Both the position numbers and the translations under genes were made by a program. Shown one piece after another: positions 19,117 to 28,184 of a stretch of 64,000 nucleotides of DNA. Each line of letters begins with the position of its first letter. The stretch's first letter is position 1. Below the pieces are notes generated by a model that did no database searches, was not told the DNA's origin, and was given only the letters and a program-made list of their open reading frames with translations. Source of the stretch: CAWHOW01 sp963831005 (GTDB lineage Bacteria > Bacteroidota > Bacteroidia > Bacteroidales > CG2-30-32-10); assembly GCA_963831005.1 (NCBI GenBank), contig CAWHOW010000038.1:1-64000 (forward strand). The letters are read 5' to 3'.

Positions 19117-19236
19117 TCTGCGAAGCAGAAAAAGAGCGTAAGCCCGAAAATCCGACGAGCGTGTGTATGCTTGTGTGTAGGCAGTTTCGGATTTTCTTGA
19201 TTCTTTTGTAACTTTTCTCATCAAGGAGAAAAGTTA
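19117..19236. repeat. Dispersed palindrome-bearing element
   Basis: Contains CTGCGAAGCAG, CCGAAAATCCG and, at 19209-19236, a perfect 11-bp inverted repeat TAACTTTTCTC / GAGAAAAGTTA with a 6-base loop. It sits between a gene end and a second copy of that gene end, so it may have been inserted with duplication of the flank. It has the look of non-coding repeats spread through Bacteroidota intergenic DNA. Confidence 0.55.
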
Positions 19237-19243
19237 ATAAAAC

Positions 19244-19300
19244 CAATTGCAAACGGCAGGGGAAAGTAGCGGAGGGAAGAAAATGGTTGTTATAAAATAG
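19244..19300 (+). pseudogene. Duplicated 3' end of a T9SS sorting domain
   Basis: Encodes QLQTAGESSGGKKMVVIK and a stop, nearly identical in DNA and protein to the last codons of the gene ending at 19066 (QLQTTGESSGGKKMVVIK). It has no start and no upstream coding sequence, so it is a gene-tail fragment, possibly from a second cargo gene or from a local duplication. Confidence 0.85.
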
Positions 19301-19369
19301 CAGGCAGTGGCAGTATGCAGTCAACTTACGACTAATAACTTAATAACCCAATAACTCCTAACTTACTGA

Positions 19370-21436
19370 TTAATCCACCTGTTTGGTGTTCTTCATTTCC
19401 AGCATTCTGCGTTTAGCTTGTTCGGCTAACTGGAGGTATTTGTCGGCTTTAATAAAATCGTGCTTGGAACGGAAATAGTTGCTCAGACGCATGTAGGTCT
19501 GGTAATTCTGGGGGATAAGTGCAACGGCTTTTTCCATGTACGCCATAGCCATAGCCGTGTCGCCCCTTCGCAGGCTATAATTGGCAAGATTAATATAAGG
19601 CACATCGGTGGCGGGGTCAATATGCATTATACGGTTATTGACAGCCACGGCGCTATCGACATTTTTGAATTCGTAAAAATAAATATTGGCAAGGTTGCCC
19701 ATGGCTTTAATATAATCTGGCTTCAGGGCAATGGCTTTTTTATAATTCATCACAGCGCTCAGAAAACAACTGTTTGCTTCCATGGTCAGGCTGCTGTCCT
19801 TTTTATTTCGTCCCAGCATTTCAAAGGAATAAGCAAGGTTGTAATAGGCTTCGACATAATCTGCATGTATATCCAAGGCCTTTTTAAAATACCATATAGC
19901 CGTGGGGAAATCCTTTTTAATGGTGAAATATACGGAGCCAATATTATTGTATGAAGAATAATACTGCGGATAAATGGAAAGGCAACGGTTATACAACAAT
20001 ATGATGCTGTCGGCTTTCCTGTTCATATCGGGGGGAATTAGGCCTTTTACAAGTTTTTCGGTCAATTCGGTATTCATCCTTCCTGCTATAAGGGCATTTG
20101 CTTTAGCGGAGTTTTCTAGGTCAACAATATCGTGTTTATATAAGGTCATGTGGGTATCCCAATTCCTGTTCCTTACAATTGTTCTTGCAGAATAAGGAAT
20201 AAGGATGAGAAGAGATACAATGATGATAATTGTTATATCCTTAGATAAGAATGATGTTGCGCGGGGATTCTTCTTCAATAAAATAAATATGCCGTAAGCC
20301 AAAGCAAGGCAGAATGCAACTGAGGATGCATAACAATATCGTTCGCCAACAATGCCCATAGCGGGTTTTACAAGATTGGAGAACATGGAAATGCAGATAA
20401 GGTAAAAGAGAATGATAAACGACATGATGTATTTTTGCTTCAGCTTCATTACTGCAAAAACAAACAAAGCTAAATGCACTAACAGCGAGAATATGGCCAT
20501 TGCATTGGTCAAAGGAACTATGGGGATGGTGTTGTAACCATAATAAAACAATAGCGGATGTGGGAAAATAAGTATCCTTAAATAGAACAAGAGCGACATC
20601 ATTCCTGTTCCAAAACGCCTTATCAAACCGGGGTGAAAGCTAAGGGGATTCTCGAAGAAGAATACCTCTCTTTCGGGCTTGGGCAAATAAAGTTTGGGTG
20701 TATATCGCGCCAGGATCAAAGCGACAAATATCACAGCAATAACTATAATCAGCTTTTTTGGCGAGGAATTGGTAAAGAAATAAAGAGTAAGCGGAAAAAT
20801 AGCAAGGAACACTATGGCGCTTTCCTTAGAGAAATATGCCAGCAGATAAATAATAAACGCAACTGCCATATATATCCACTTTGATGATTCGACATATCTG
20901 ATCAGGTAATACAAACAAATAAGACAGAACAGAAAACTTAACATTTCATCGCGGTTCTTAAGGCTGGCTATTACTTCCGTATGCACGGGATGCGCTATGA
21001 ACAGCAAGACGGTAATAATGGGGAAAAGAGGATGGAAATCTTTTAACAGCTTTTTCAATACATAATAAAGCAAAAGGCTGGTAAGAATATAGATCAGGAT
21101 GTTGATGAAATGACTGACATGAGGATTGGTACCGAAAACCTGAGATTCAATGGCAAACACAGATTTTACCACAGGGCGGTATTCGTATTTTAATTTCCCT
21201 TCCGAATACAATGATGTCCAAATGCCGGGTATAGCTTTTATTCCTTCTGAAACACGCTTGTTTGTGTTGGTAACAAGTTCGTCATCCATAGAATAATGAT
21301 TAGGTATGGTATTACCGTAAAGGATGAAGCAAAGACCAATAATCACTAAAGGAAACCAGTCTATCTTCCGTTTAGGCTTTACAACTGCCTGTTTGGATTT
21401 TGGCTGTGGTTTTATTTCTTTTTTATTTGGTTTCAC
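19370..21436 (-). CDS. Multi-pass GT-C-like membrane protein with C-terminal TPRs (TMTC-like)
   Basis: A lysine-rich N-terminus is followed by 10 to 12 membrane helices (about 30-445) and then a soluble C-terminal TPR region (about 470-680) with at least five repeats of the AxxYxNLAxxYxxxGxxxxA type. HYSMDDE (near residue 50) in the first loop is the acidic site expected of lipid-linked-sugar-using GT-C transferases, and the AHPVHTEVIASLKNRDEMLS loop matches the DUF1736/TMTC group. The likely role is protein or lipid glycosylation at the inner membrane, with the TPR part in the periplasm. Substrate unknown. Stand-alone gene. Confidence 0.8.
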   Translation of the reverse strand: MKPNKKEIKPQPKSKQAVVKPKRKIDWFPLVIIGLCFILYGNTIPNHYSMDDELVTNTNKRVSEGIKAIPGIWTSLYSEGKLKYEYRPVVKSVFAIESQVFGTNPHVSHFINILIYILTSLLLYYVLKKLLKDFHPLFPIITVLLFIAHPVHTEVIASLKNRDEMLSFLFCLICLYYLIRYVESSKWIYMAVAFIIYLLAYFSKESAIVFLAIFPLTLYFFTNSSPKKLIIVIAVIFVALILARYTPKLYLPKPEREVFFFENPLSFHPGLIRRFGTGMMSLLFYLRILIFPHPLLFYYGYNTIPIVPLTNAMAIFSLLVHLALFVFAVMKLKQKYIMSFIILFYLICISMFSNLVKPAMGIVGERYCYASSVAFCLALAYGIFILLKKNPRATSFLSKDITIIIIVSLLILIPYSARTIVRNRNWDTHMTLYKHDIVDLENSAKANALIAGRMNTELTEKLVKGLIPPDMNRKADSIILLYNRCLSIYPQYYSSYNNIGSVYFTIKKDFPTAIWYFKKALDIHADYVEAYYNLAYSFEMLGRNKKDSSLTMEANSCFLSAVMNYKKAIALKPDYIKAMGNLANIYFYEFKNVDSAVAVNNRIMHIDPATDVPYINLANYSLRRGDTAMAMAYMEKAVALIPQNYQTYMRLSNYFRSKHDFIKADKYLQLAEQAKRRMLEMKNTKQVD

Positions 21437-21493
21437 AATAGTTAGAAAAGACGCAGCAAGATAATACTATTGGAAATAACAGCAAAATAATAA

Positions 21494-23341
21494 TTATTCA
21501 GTTTCGACAAAGTCCAGTTCAACCCTAAGATTATCAATGATAAAGTTCTGCCTGTCGGGGGTGTTCTTTCCCATGTAAAAGGATAACATCTCCCCTATGC
21601 TTGAAGTACTCTTCAAAATCACGGGATCAAGGCGCATGGAAGGGCCAATAAAATGTTTGAACTCATCGGGCGAAATTTCTCCAAGTCCTTTAAAGCGTGT
21701 TATCTCAGGCTTGGCTCCTATTTCTTTCAAAGCTGCCTGTTTCTCTTCGTCAGAATAGCAATAGATGGTTTTGCTCTTATTTCTCACCCTGAATAAAGGT
21801 GTTTGCAATATATACAAATGACCATATTTAACGAGATCAGGAAAAAATTGAAGGAAGAATGTGATAAGCAATAAGCGAATATGCATACCATCCACATCTG
21901 CATCAGTTGCTATTACAATATTATTATAACGAAGGTTTTCCAGATCTTCCTCTATATTCAAAGCCGACTGCAACAGGTTGAACTCTTCGTTCTCGTAAAC
22001 TACTTTCTTATTCATTCCATAACAGTTCAGAGGCTTTCCTTTCAGACTGAAAACAGCCTGAGTGTTCACGTCCCTCGATTTTGTTATAGAACCACTGGCA
22101 GAATCACCTTCGGTTATGAATAATGTAGTATCAAGTTTTCTTTCGCCATTACTGTTATAATGCACCCTGCAATCGCGAAGCTTTTTATTAAACAAACTTG
22201 CTTTCTTCACACTATCTCTTGCAATCTTTTTGATACTGGCAAGATCCTTACGTTCTTTTTCTGATTGAAGAATTTTATGCAAAAGCGCTTCTGCTGTTTC
22301 AGGGTTTTTATGCAGGTAATCATCCAATTGTTTTTTAACAATATCGCCCACATAATTCCTGATAGAAGAACCATTGGGTTCCATATATTGCGAACCAAGC
22401 TTTGTTTTTGTCTGCGATTCGAAAACAGGTTCCTGTATCTTAATACTTATAGCCGCAATTATCGAAGAACGGATATCCCCCGCTTCAAAATCCTTCTTAT
22501 AGAACTCGCGAATAGTTTTAACCACTGCTTCTCGGAAAGCACCCTGATGAGTACCACCCTGTGGTGTGTAAGTACCGTTTACAAATGAATAGTATTCTTC
22601 ACCATATTGACTATGGCTATGCGTCATTGCAAACTCGAAATCGTTATCTTTAATATGGATAATGGGATAAACCATTTCTGTCCCATTAATATATTTTGTA
22701 AGCAGATCGAGCAGGCCGTTCTCAGCAAAATAACGCTGCCCATTAAAATATATTGAAAGTCCTGTATTTAAAAAGCAATAATTCCATAACAGGTTATCAA
22801 TGTATTCTGTAATGAAATGATAGTTTCCAAATATAGTTTCGTCGGGGATAAAAGTTATTATGGTTCCGTTCCTCTGGTCAGTTTTTTCTTCTTTACTTTC
22901 TTTTAGCAATTCGCCGGCACCAAATTCAGTGTATTTAGTTTTTCCTTCTCTAACAGATTGTGCGTGAAAATAGGAAGAAAGTGCATTAACAGCTTTAGAA
23001 CCTACTCCGTTTAACCCGACAGTTTTTTTAAAGACTTCCGAATCATATTTTGCGCCAGTATTCATTTCCGAAACACAATCTTTCAATTTACCAAGTGGTA
23101 TTCCGCGTCCATAATCCCTGACACACACTTTCTGGTCTTTGATAGTGATTTCAATCTTTTTACCAAAGCCCATGATGTATTCATCAACGGAGTTATCAAT
23201 AATTTCCTTGATAAGCACATAAATACCATCATCGTGGGAAGCGCCATCGCCAAGCTTGCCAATATACATACCAGGGCGCTTCCGTATATGCTCAGTAGGG
23301 CTTAAGTGAACAATGCTATCTTCTGTATAATCAACTGACAT
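21494..23341 (-). CDS. parE: DNA topoisomerase IV subunit B
   Basis: ATPase subunit of a type IIA topoisomerase, which with ParC decatenates daughter chromosomes. GHKL ATPase motifs are present: EIIDNSVDE (46-54), DYGRGIP (76-82) and GLNGVGSKAVNAL. The Toprim domain has ITEGDSASG and ATDADVDGMHIR, so metal-binding residues are intact. At 615 residues it is the short form typical for Bacteroidota ParE; GyrB of the same organism would be somewhat longer. Without parC next door the ParE/GyrB choice rests on size and the MSVDYTEDSIVHL start. A TAAATTTG promoter element lies 16 bases before the ATG. Confidence 0.88.
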   Translation of the reverse strand: MSVDYTEDSIVHLSPTEHIRKRPGMYIGKLGDGASHDDGIYVLIKEIIDNSVDEYIMGFGKKIEITIKDQKVCVRDYGRGIPLGKLKDCVSEMNTGAKYDSEVFKKTVGLNGVGSKAVNALSSYFHAQSVREGKTKYTEFGAGELLKESKEEKTDQRNGTIITFIPDETIFGNYHFITEYIDNLLWNYCFLNTGLSIYFNGQRYFAENGLLDLLTKYINGTEMVYPIIHIKDNDFEFAMTHSHSQYGEEYYSFVNGTYTPQGGTHQGAFREAVVKTIREFYKKDFEAGDIRSSIIAAISIKIQEPVFESQTKTKLGSQYMEPNGSSIRNYVGDIVKKQLDDYLHKNPETAEALLHKILQSEKERKDLASIKKIARDSVKKASLFNKKLRDCRVHYNSNGERKLDTTLFITEGDSASGSITKSRDVNTQAVFSLKGKPLNCYGMNKKVVYENEEFNLLQSALNIEEDLENLRYNNIVIATDADVDGMHIRLLLITFFLQFFPDLVKYGHLYILQTPLFRVRNKSKTIYCYSDEEKQAALKEIGAKPEITRFKGLGEISPDEFKHFIGPSMRLDPVILKSTSSIGEMLSFYMGKNTPDRQNFIIDNLRVELDFVETE

Positions 23342-23356
23342 GTGTTATATTTTAGG

Positions 23357-23364
23357 CAAATTTA
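23357..23364 (-). promoter_or_regulatory. -7 promoter element for parE
   Basis: Minus-strand TAAATTTG, a match to TAnnTTTG, 16 bases upstream of the parE ATG, which implies a very short leader. Confidence 0.5.
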
Positions 23365-23486
23365 TGATAAAAGAGATTCACAAAAACAAATAGCAAGAAT
23401 GAAATATTAACAACGGGGTAAGTAAATTGTTAATCGTAGGCTATGAAAGGGTTTAATTAGCAAGAGCAAACACATTACATTTCACT

Positions 23487-24233
23487 TTATGCGTTCTGAA
23501 ATCCATAGAACCTGTACCGCACAGTTAATGCAAAATCGTTGTTTTTGTATTCTGCTCCTGCAGCTGCAATCAGATTATTGGATGTATAATTTATATCCAG
23601 CCCAATGAAAGAACTTAAAGCAAGCTCCAACCGATTCTTTGATACAGAAAGGCAAAAGAAAACCTGATTATTAAATGAACTAAAACCTTCAGTATTATTT
23701 GTATTAACCAGACTAACTGGATTATAATCAAAAGTAGTAACATTTGATGGCTTGCCATTTGGAGTAGAAACAGAATTATAATAATATTTCCCTGTAAGAA
23801 AACTATTCCCTCTCCATCCACCGAAAATGGAAAGATGAACTTTAAATAATGGAAATGTTACACCCACAGATAGTGGGATGCATAATTTCTGAAAGGTTTG
23901 ATGTTGTTCAACAGTTCCAGTAAATGGAATATTTGGCGGAACAGTACCTGTTTCATTTTCTGTGTAGCGCTGCCCGGATATTTCATATTGAAGGCCAGTA
24001 TTAAACAATAATATTTTATTTATTATCATTTGTCCATATATGCCAACAAGCGGGCCAAATAATGGATCTGTTTTTTCCTTTAAGGAAGTTATATTTGTAG
24101 CAGTTGAAGAAGTTGATTTTGGCAAACTGGAAATACCAACTCCAAGTTCAGGACCAAAATTAAAAACGACTTGAGCAGACAAGTACTGACAAATAAACAT
24201 CCCTGCCAACAGTAATAATATATTTCTTTTCAT
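23487..24233 (-). CDS. Outer-membrane beta-barrel protein
   Basis: Signal peptide (1-20, LSAQ) and then alternating hydrophobic strands ending in YRFYGFQ, the pattern of an eight-stranded PorT/OmpA-like barrel (outer membrane protein beta-barrel family). 248 residues. No partner or ligand can be named from the sequence. Confidence 0.75.
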   Translation of the reverse strand: MKRNILLLLAGMFICQYLSAQVVFNFGPELGVGISSLPKSTSSTATNITSLKEKTDPLFGPLVGIYGQMIINKILLFNTGLQYEISGQRYTENETGTVPPNIPFTGTVEQHQTFQKLCIPLSVGVTFPLFKVHLSIFGGWRGNSFLTGKYYYNSVSTPNGKPSNVTTFDYNPVSLVNTNNTEGFSSFNNQVFFCLSVSKNRLELALSSFIGLDINYTSNNLIAAAGAEYKNNDFALTVRYRFYGFQNA

Positions 24234-24370
24234 TAACCGATTTAGTTTAAAAGTATTAATAAACGTTCAGGAAAATCGAAGTAAAAATATAACATTTCTG
24301 TCAATGGTAAAAATATTGTTTGAAAATTATAGCCTTTGTTGATAGTTCGTTAACATATCTATTCAAAAAT

Positions 24371-24471
24371 CAGGGCTAAAGCCTGAACATATTGTTCATT
24401 TCATTTAACCCCAGACTTAAGTCTGGGGTTAGGCTAATCGACACAAGAATAAAGGACTTTAGTCCTGAAAT
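24371..24471. repeat. Dispersed triple-palindrome element, copy A
   Basis: Three short palindromes in a row: AGGGCTAAAGCCT, a perfect CCCCAGACTTAAGTCTGGGG, and AGGACTTTAGTCCT. The same order and core words recur at 52165-52265. It fills much of the 348-base gap between the barrel gene and the LRR gene; nothing else is seen there. Confidence 0.8.
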
Positions 24472-24581
24472 ATATTTATTTATGAATTAATCTTGTTTAA
24501 GCCGTCAATGCAACTTACGATAAATTTCAGCTCAGGTCATTTTACAAAATTATAGTACATTTAACGCTTCAATTAAGCTAT

Positions 24582-27044
24582 ATGAACAAAGCGATATTTT
24601 TCTTCTTCATCCTAATTTCTTCCTTTTCATCACTTTTCGGGCAGAACAACAATACCAAGAATTGTTTGGTTTATGATAATGGTCATTTTGTTGTTTTAAA
24701 AAGCGATAGTTTAATAAATTGTATTTCTATTTCTGGCATTGATACTAAACAAACACTGGATAGTATTTTCTTAATTGTCGGAAACAGAAAAGACATCAAG
24801 AAAGAGAATATCAAAAAATTAGAAATTCATAATTACACCGATAAAGCTATTCCTTCCAGTATTAGAGAGTTCACAAATCTTAATGAATTAGTGCTGGATA
24901 ACTGCCCGAATGTTAATTACAGCAAGCTTTTCAAATATATCAGCCATCTGAATAAACTTACCACACTTGATTTAAATGATAATGGAAGGGCTGAGCTTGG
25001 TGCGAATATCAGGAAACTTAACAACCTCACAAAACTCAGCATTACCAATTATGATTATGTGGATGCCGATGATCTGTTCAATAACCTTATGCTGCTAGCT
25101 TCTTTGAAAGAGGTTTCAGTATCTTCTATTGGTGAAGTCAACCTTACTTCCACTTCTTCTATTCCCAAAGGCTTAAGCACTCTTGAACTTGCAGATGATG
25201 GCCTTAGTATTTTACCTGATGATATTTCAAAAGTCAGAGGGTTGCATACGCTTGACATTTCCGATAATACTTTTTCCGATATGGAAAAGATAACCACTCT
25301 TATTGACAGCCTTCCCCTGAAATCTTTCTCTGTAACCTGCTTCGACAGGAAAGATTCATCCTTAATTGTTAAAACTTTTCCCCGCATAAATATTAAAGTC
25401 ACCATTTATCATGAACTGCCAAAAGCTACTGTTTACGCTAAAAGCAGGATAAACGAAACCAATGCAGTGGTAAATAATTTCTACAGCAAAACAGTGAAAG
25501 CAAAGGTGGGCAATACGGAGAACGACAGAAAGAAATTCACTGTTCCTGCAAGACAGAAGACTACTTTATACTACAATTCAGGAACAAAGCTCAATATACC
25601 TGATGATGCTTTTGTCGATTCCACGGGTAATGCTGTTAAAGGCGATGTGGATGTTTATTACCGCGAGTATAACGACATTGTTGATATTTTCGCCAACGGC
25701 ATCCCTATGAATTACGACAGCGCAGGGCATAAATGCTTCTTCCGTTCGGCGGGGATGTTCGAGGTGTATGCCACGCAGGGCAACAAACAGGTGTTTCTTG
25801 CTCCCGGCAAAAAGATCTCTGTCGATTTTGCCGCTACCGATACCAGCGCCGGTTACAAGCTTTATCGCCTTGATCAAACCACCGGTCATTGGACTTACTC
25901 GGACACCATAAGCAACAAAGTGAAGGTCACCAAAAAGAATCTTTCGTCCGCTTTCAGGAATTATTCAAGCCTGTTCAAAATGAATTTCGATACCACGCTT
26001 TTCGATGGCAGGTACAAGGATCCATCGTATGCAAGAACTACTAAATTATCTGTCGATTATCAGAAAACCATTAATGCATTGCCTTACGATTTCTTCAAAA
26101 TTAAAAGGGTCTATCACGCTACTAAGGATAAGGTTTTCAAGAAACAACCCAACTTTATTCTCGATATTAATAAATATGCCGCTTACAGGGAACTTACCAA
26201 CTACAGGGGTTACACATGGGTCTATACGGGCAAGCTGAGTAAAAAGGATTTTAATAAAATGTACATCACAAAAAAGAAATGGACCGATACCCGCGTCAGT
26301 TACGACCCTTCGGCTAATGCATACAACATTGAATTAAAATCGCCGCACGAAGTGGTGAGCATGGATGCCGTGCCTATTAAGGCGAATTACAAATCGGCTG
26401 TGGATTACGATAACACTTACCTGAAACTGGATACTCGCTACACCAAGACTTTGAAGAAGCTGCAGGCGAGGTTCGACAATTCTATAAGGAAGAAAGTTAA
26501 AAAGTATTTCGACAGCCAGTGGCAAAACATAGTGAAGCTGATGAGCGCCGAAGAAAAGGCTATGACTAAGGATGAATGGATAGCTTATGCTAAAAAGAGG
26601 GTTGAACTGGAACAGGACAGCGCCAATAAAATTAATACCAGCGAATATTCCATTACAAGGAATTTTGAAATTGAAGGTTTCGGCATCTGGAACTGCGACC
26701 AGCAGTTAAGGCTTAAGCATCCCCTTAGCATTGCCGCATCGTTTAAGGATATTTATAATAAACCCCTTGAACCTGCAATGGTTTATGTTATCGACAGCAA
26801 GATAAACGGCGTGCTTTCGTATCCTTATTTTGCAACTATAGGCGCTGTTATCCTCGATCCCTCTTCCGAAACCGCCATGTATATAGTGGAAATTAATGGC
26901 AACGTGGCATTGGTTGACAAGCAAACCATTAAAAGCAGCATGGCAACCCTGAATGCCCAAAACAATTATACCTTCAGGGCTTACGAGGTGAATCCCGCTA
27001 CTATTTCTACCGCTTATTTAAGGAAATCGCTGGGGTTGGAATGA
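24582..27044 (+). CDS. Large secreted LRR protein with ZU5-like domain
   Basis: Signal peptide (1-20, SLFGQ), a leucine-rich-repeat section (about 60-240; LTTLDLNDN, LTKLSITNY, LHTLDISDN) and then a beta domain near residues 330-440 with KLNIPDDAFVDSTG and RSAGMFEVYAT, similar to the ZU5-like modules common in Bacteroidota surface proteins. The C-terminal 380 residues are charged and rich in Lys/Tyr with no motif I recognise. No T9SS sorting domain is seen at the end (LRKSLGLE). The downstream part uses more GC-rich codons than the first 800 bases, hinting at a mosaic origin. Function unknown, probably envelope-associated. Confidence 0.75.
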   Translation: MNKAIFFFFILISSFSSLFGQNNNTKNCLVYDNGHFVVLKSDSLINCISISGIDTKQTLDSIFLIVGNRKDIKKENIKKLEIHNYTDKAIPSSIREFTNLNELVLDNCPNVNYSKLFKYISHLNKLTTLDLNDNGRAELGANIRKLNNLTKLSITNYDYVDADDLFNNLMLLASLKEVSVSSIGEVNLTSTSSIPKGLSTLELADDGLSILPDDISKVRGLHTLDISDNTFSDMEKITTLIDSLPLKSFSVTCFDRKDSSLIVKTFPRINIKVTIYHELPKATVYAKSRINETNAVVNNFYSKTVKAKVGNTENDRKKFTVPARQKTTLYYNSGTKLNIPDDAFVDSTGNAVKGDVDVYYREYNDIVDIFANGIPMNYDSAGHKCFFRSAGMFEVYATQGNKQVFLAPGKKISVDFAATDTSAGYKLYRLDQTTGHWTYSDTISNKVKVTKKNLSSAFRNYSSLFKMNFDTTLFDGRYKDPSYARTTKLSVDYQKTINALPYDFFKIKRVYHATKDKVFKKQPNFILDINKYAAYRELTNYRGYTWVYTGKLSKKDFNKMYITKKKWTDTRVSYDPSANAYNIELKSPHEVVSMDAVPIKANYKSAVDYDNTYLKLDTRYTKTLKKLQARFDNSIRKKVKKYFDSQWQNIVKLMSAEEKAMTKDEWIAYAKKRVELEQDSANKINTSEYSITRNFEIEGFGIWNCDQQLRLKHPLSIAASFKDIYNKPLEPAMVYVIDSKINGVLSYPYFATIGAVILDPSSETAMYIVEINGNVALVDKQTIKSSMATLNAQNNYTFRAYEVNPATISTAYLRKSLGLE

Positions 27045-27167
27045 TGAAGTTTAATGTTTAAGGTTTGAGGTTTAAAGTTTTTTAAATTTTCTTTTCTATT
27101 CCTCCCCTAGCTTCAAATGTTTTATTAAAGGAACGAGGGGGACAAAAGTGATAGTGAGACTATTAAT

Positions 27168-28163
27168 TTATAATGTTTCCTTCCATTCTTCGCCCCTTAT
27201 TATTTCATCAAGTTCGTCAAACTTTTTTTTATCATCTTCATAGTCTTTATCACTTGAGCAGAGCATTCTTTTTCCTAAATCACAATATGTACGTGCTTTA
27301 TTAATATTATTTAATTCTAAATGTATTTCACTTAAAAAACCAATCAAATAAACGACACGATATTCTTTAGAACGGAAGTGAGAAATGGTAAATGCAAAAT
27401 CTCCATCTACTGCTGCATTGTATAGTAAACCATTTTCTGCAAAAGCAACAGCACGTTCAAAAAACAAATCAGTTTGGTTGGAGTATAAATTGCCAAATTT
27501 TTTAATTATTTCTTTACGAAAAGTATAGAAATCTCCTTTAATATCAATAGGCTCTATTTGATTAAAATAATTTATATTAAAATCAAAACCAGGGAAATTC
27601 GCTCTTATGTAAGCATTAAAATATAATTGCAGTGATTGAGAATAAGCCCATAAATAATTCATTGAGTAATTAGCGCTTTCTAAAAGCAATTCAAACAAAT
27701 TTTCAGCTTTTTTTGGTGTATAGCCATTTAATTTTGTTCTTTTTATAAAATCTGCTTTAACTTCAACTATCTTATGTTTTGAACCCATTTTCTTTCTAAA
27801 ATAAAGAGCTTCTTGTTCTGAACATTTTGTAATTAATTGAATGATTTTTTCTAATTGCTCATGATAAAGTATAATTCCAACAGTATCTTTAGTGAATTCT
27901 AAAATTTCAGGAATAACATTATCAATTTTTTTGGAATTTTTTCGTTTTACATAGGTTTCAAAATAAGCATCAAATATACTAGGTCTGCAAATTGAATTAA
28001 GGTTAGGAATATCAATAAAAGAAAAGTGTTTTATTTCCTTGTAATATTTATTAACATCTTTTTCCCATGAAAAGTTAACATAAAAAGGAAGTTTACCAGA
28101 TTTAATATAATCTAATGTTTTAGCATCGTTTAACTTAATTGATTTTTGTAAAATGGGAAGCAT
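27168..28163 (-). CDS. Stand-alone DnaE 'fingers'-domain protein with helical C-terminus
   Basis: Residues 11-195 resemble the fingers region of bacterial DNA polymerase III alpha: DAKTLDYIKSGKLPFYVNFS matches the family's KTFxLLxxGDTxGVFQFES, and DTVGIILYHEQLEKIIQ, YFRKKMGSKH and YSQSLQLYFNAYIRANFP match TYGIILYQEQVMQIAQ, LRRAMGKKK and AYQTAYLKAHYPAEF. The PHP, palm (catalytic Asp), beta-binding and OB domains are absent, so it cannot be a polymerase. Residues 200-331 look like TPR/helical repeats. It starts 22 bases after the frameshifted nuclease gene and may be in an operon with it. Function unknown; possible roles are DNA binding in a defence or mobile system. Confidence 0.7.
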   Translation of the reverse strand: MLPILQKSIKLNDAKTLDYIKSGKLPFYVNFSWEKDVNKYYKEIKHFSFIDIPNLNSICRPSIFDAYFETYVKRKNSKKIDNVIPEILEFTKDTVGIILYHEQLEKIIQLITKCSEQEALYFRKKMGSKHKIVEVKADFIKRTKLNGYTPKKAENLFELLLESANYSMNYLWAYSQSLQLYFNAYIRANFPGFDFNINYFNQIEPIDIKGDFYTFRKEIIKKFGNLYSNQTDLFFERAVAFAENGLLYNAAVDGDFAFTISHFRSKEYRVVYLIGFLSEIHLELNNINKARTYCDLGKRMLCSSDKDYEDDKKKFDELDEIIRGEEWKETL

Positions 28164-28184
28164 AATATTTATTTTTATTTACGG

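Noticed and set aside
21494..23341. GyrB instead of ParE
   Set aside because: The 615-residue length and N-terminal sequence fit the short ParE type; without parC beside it the choice is not absolute.
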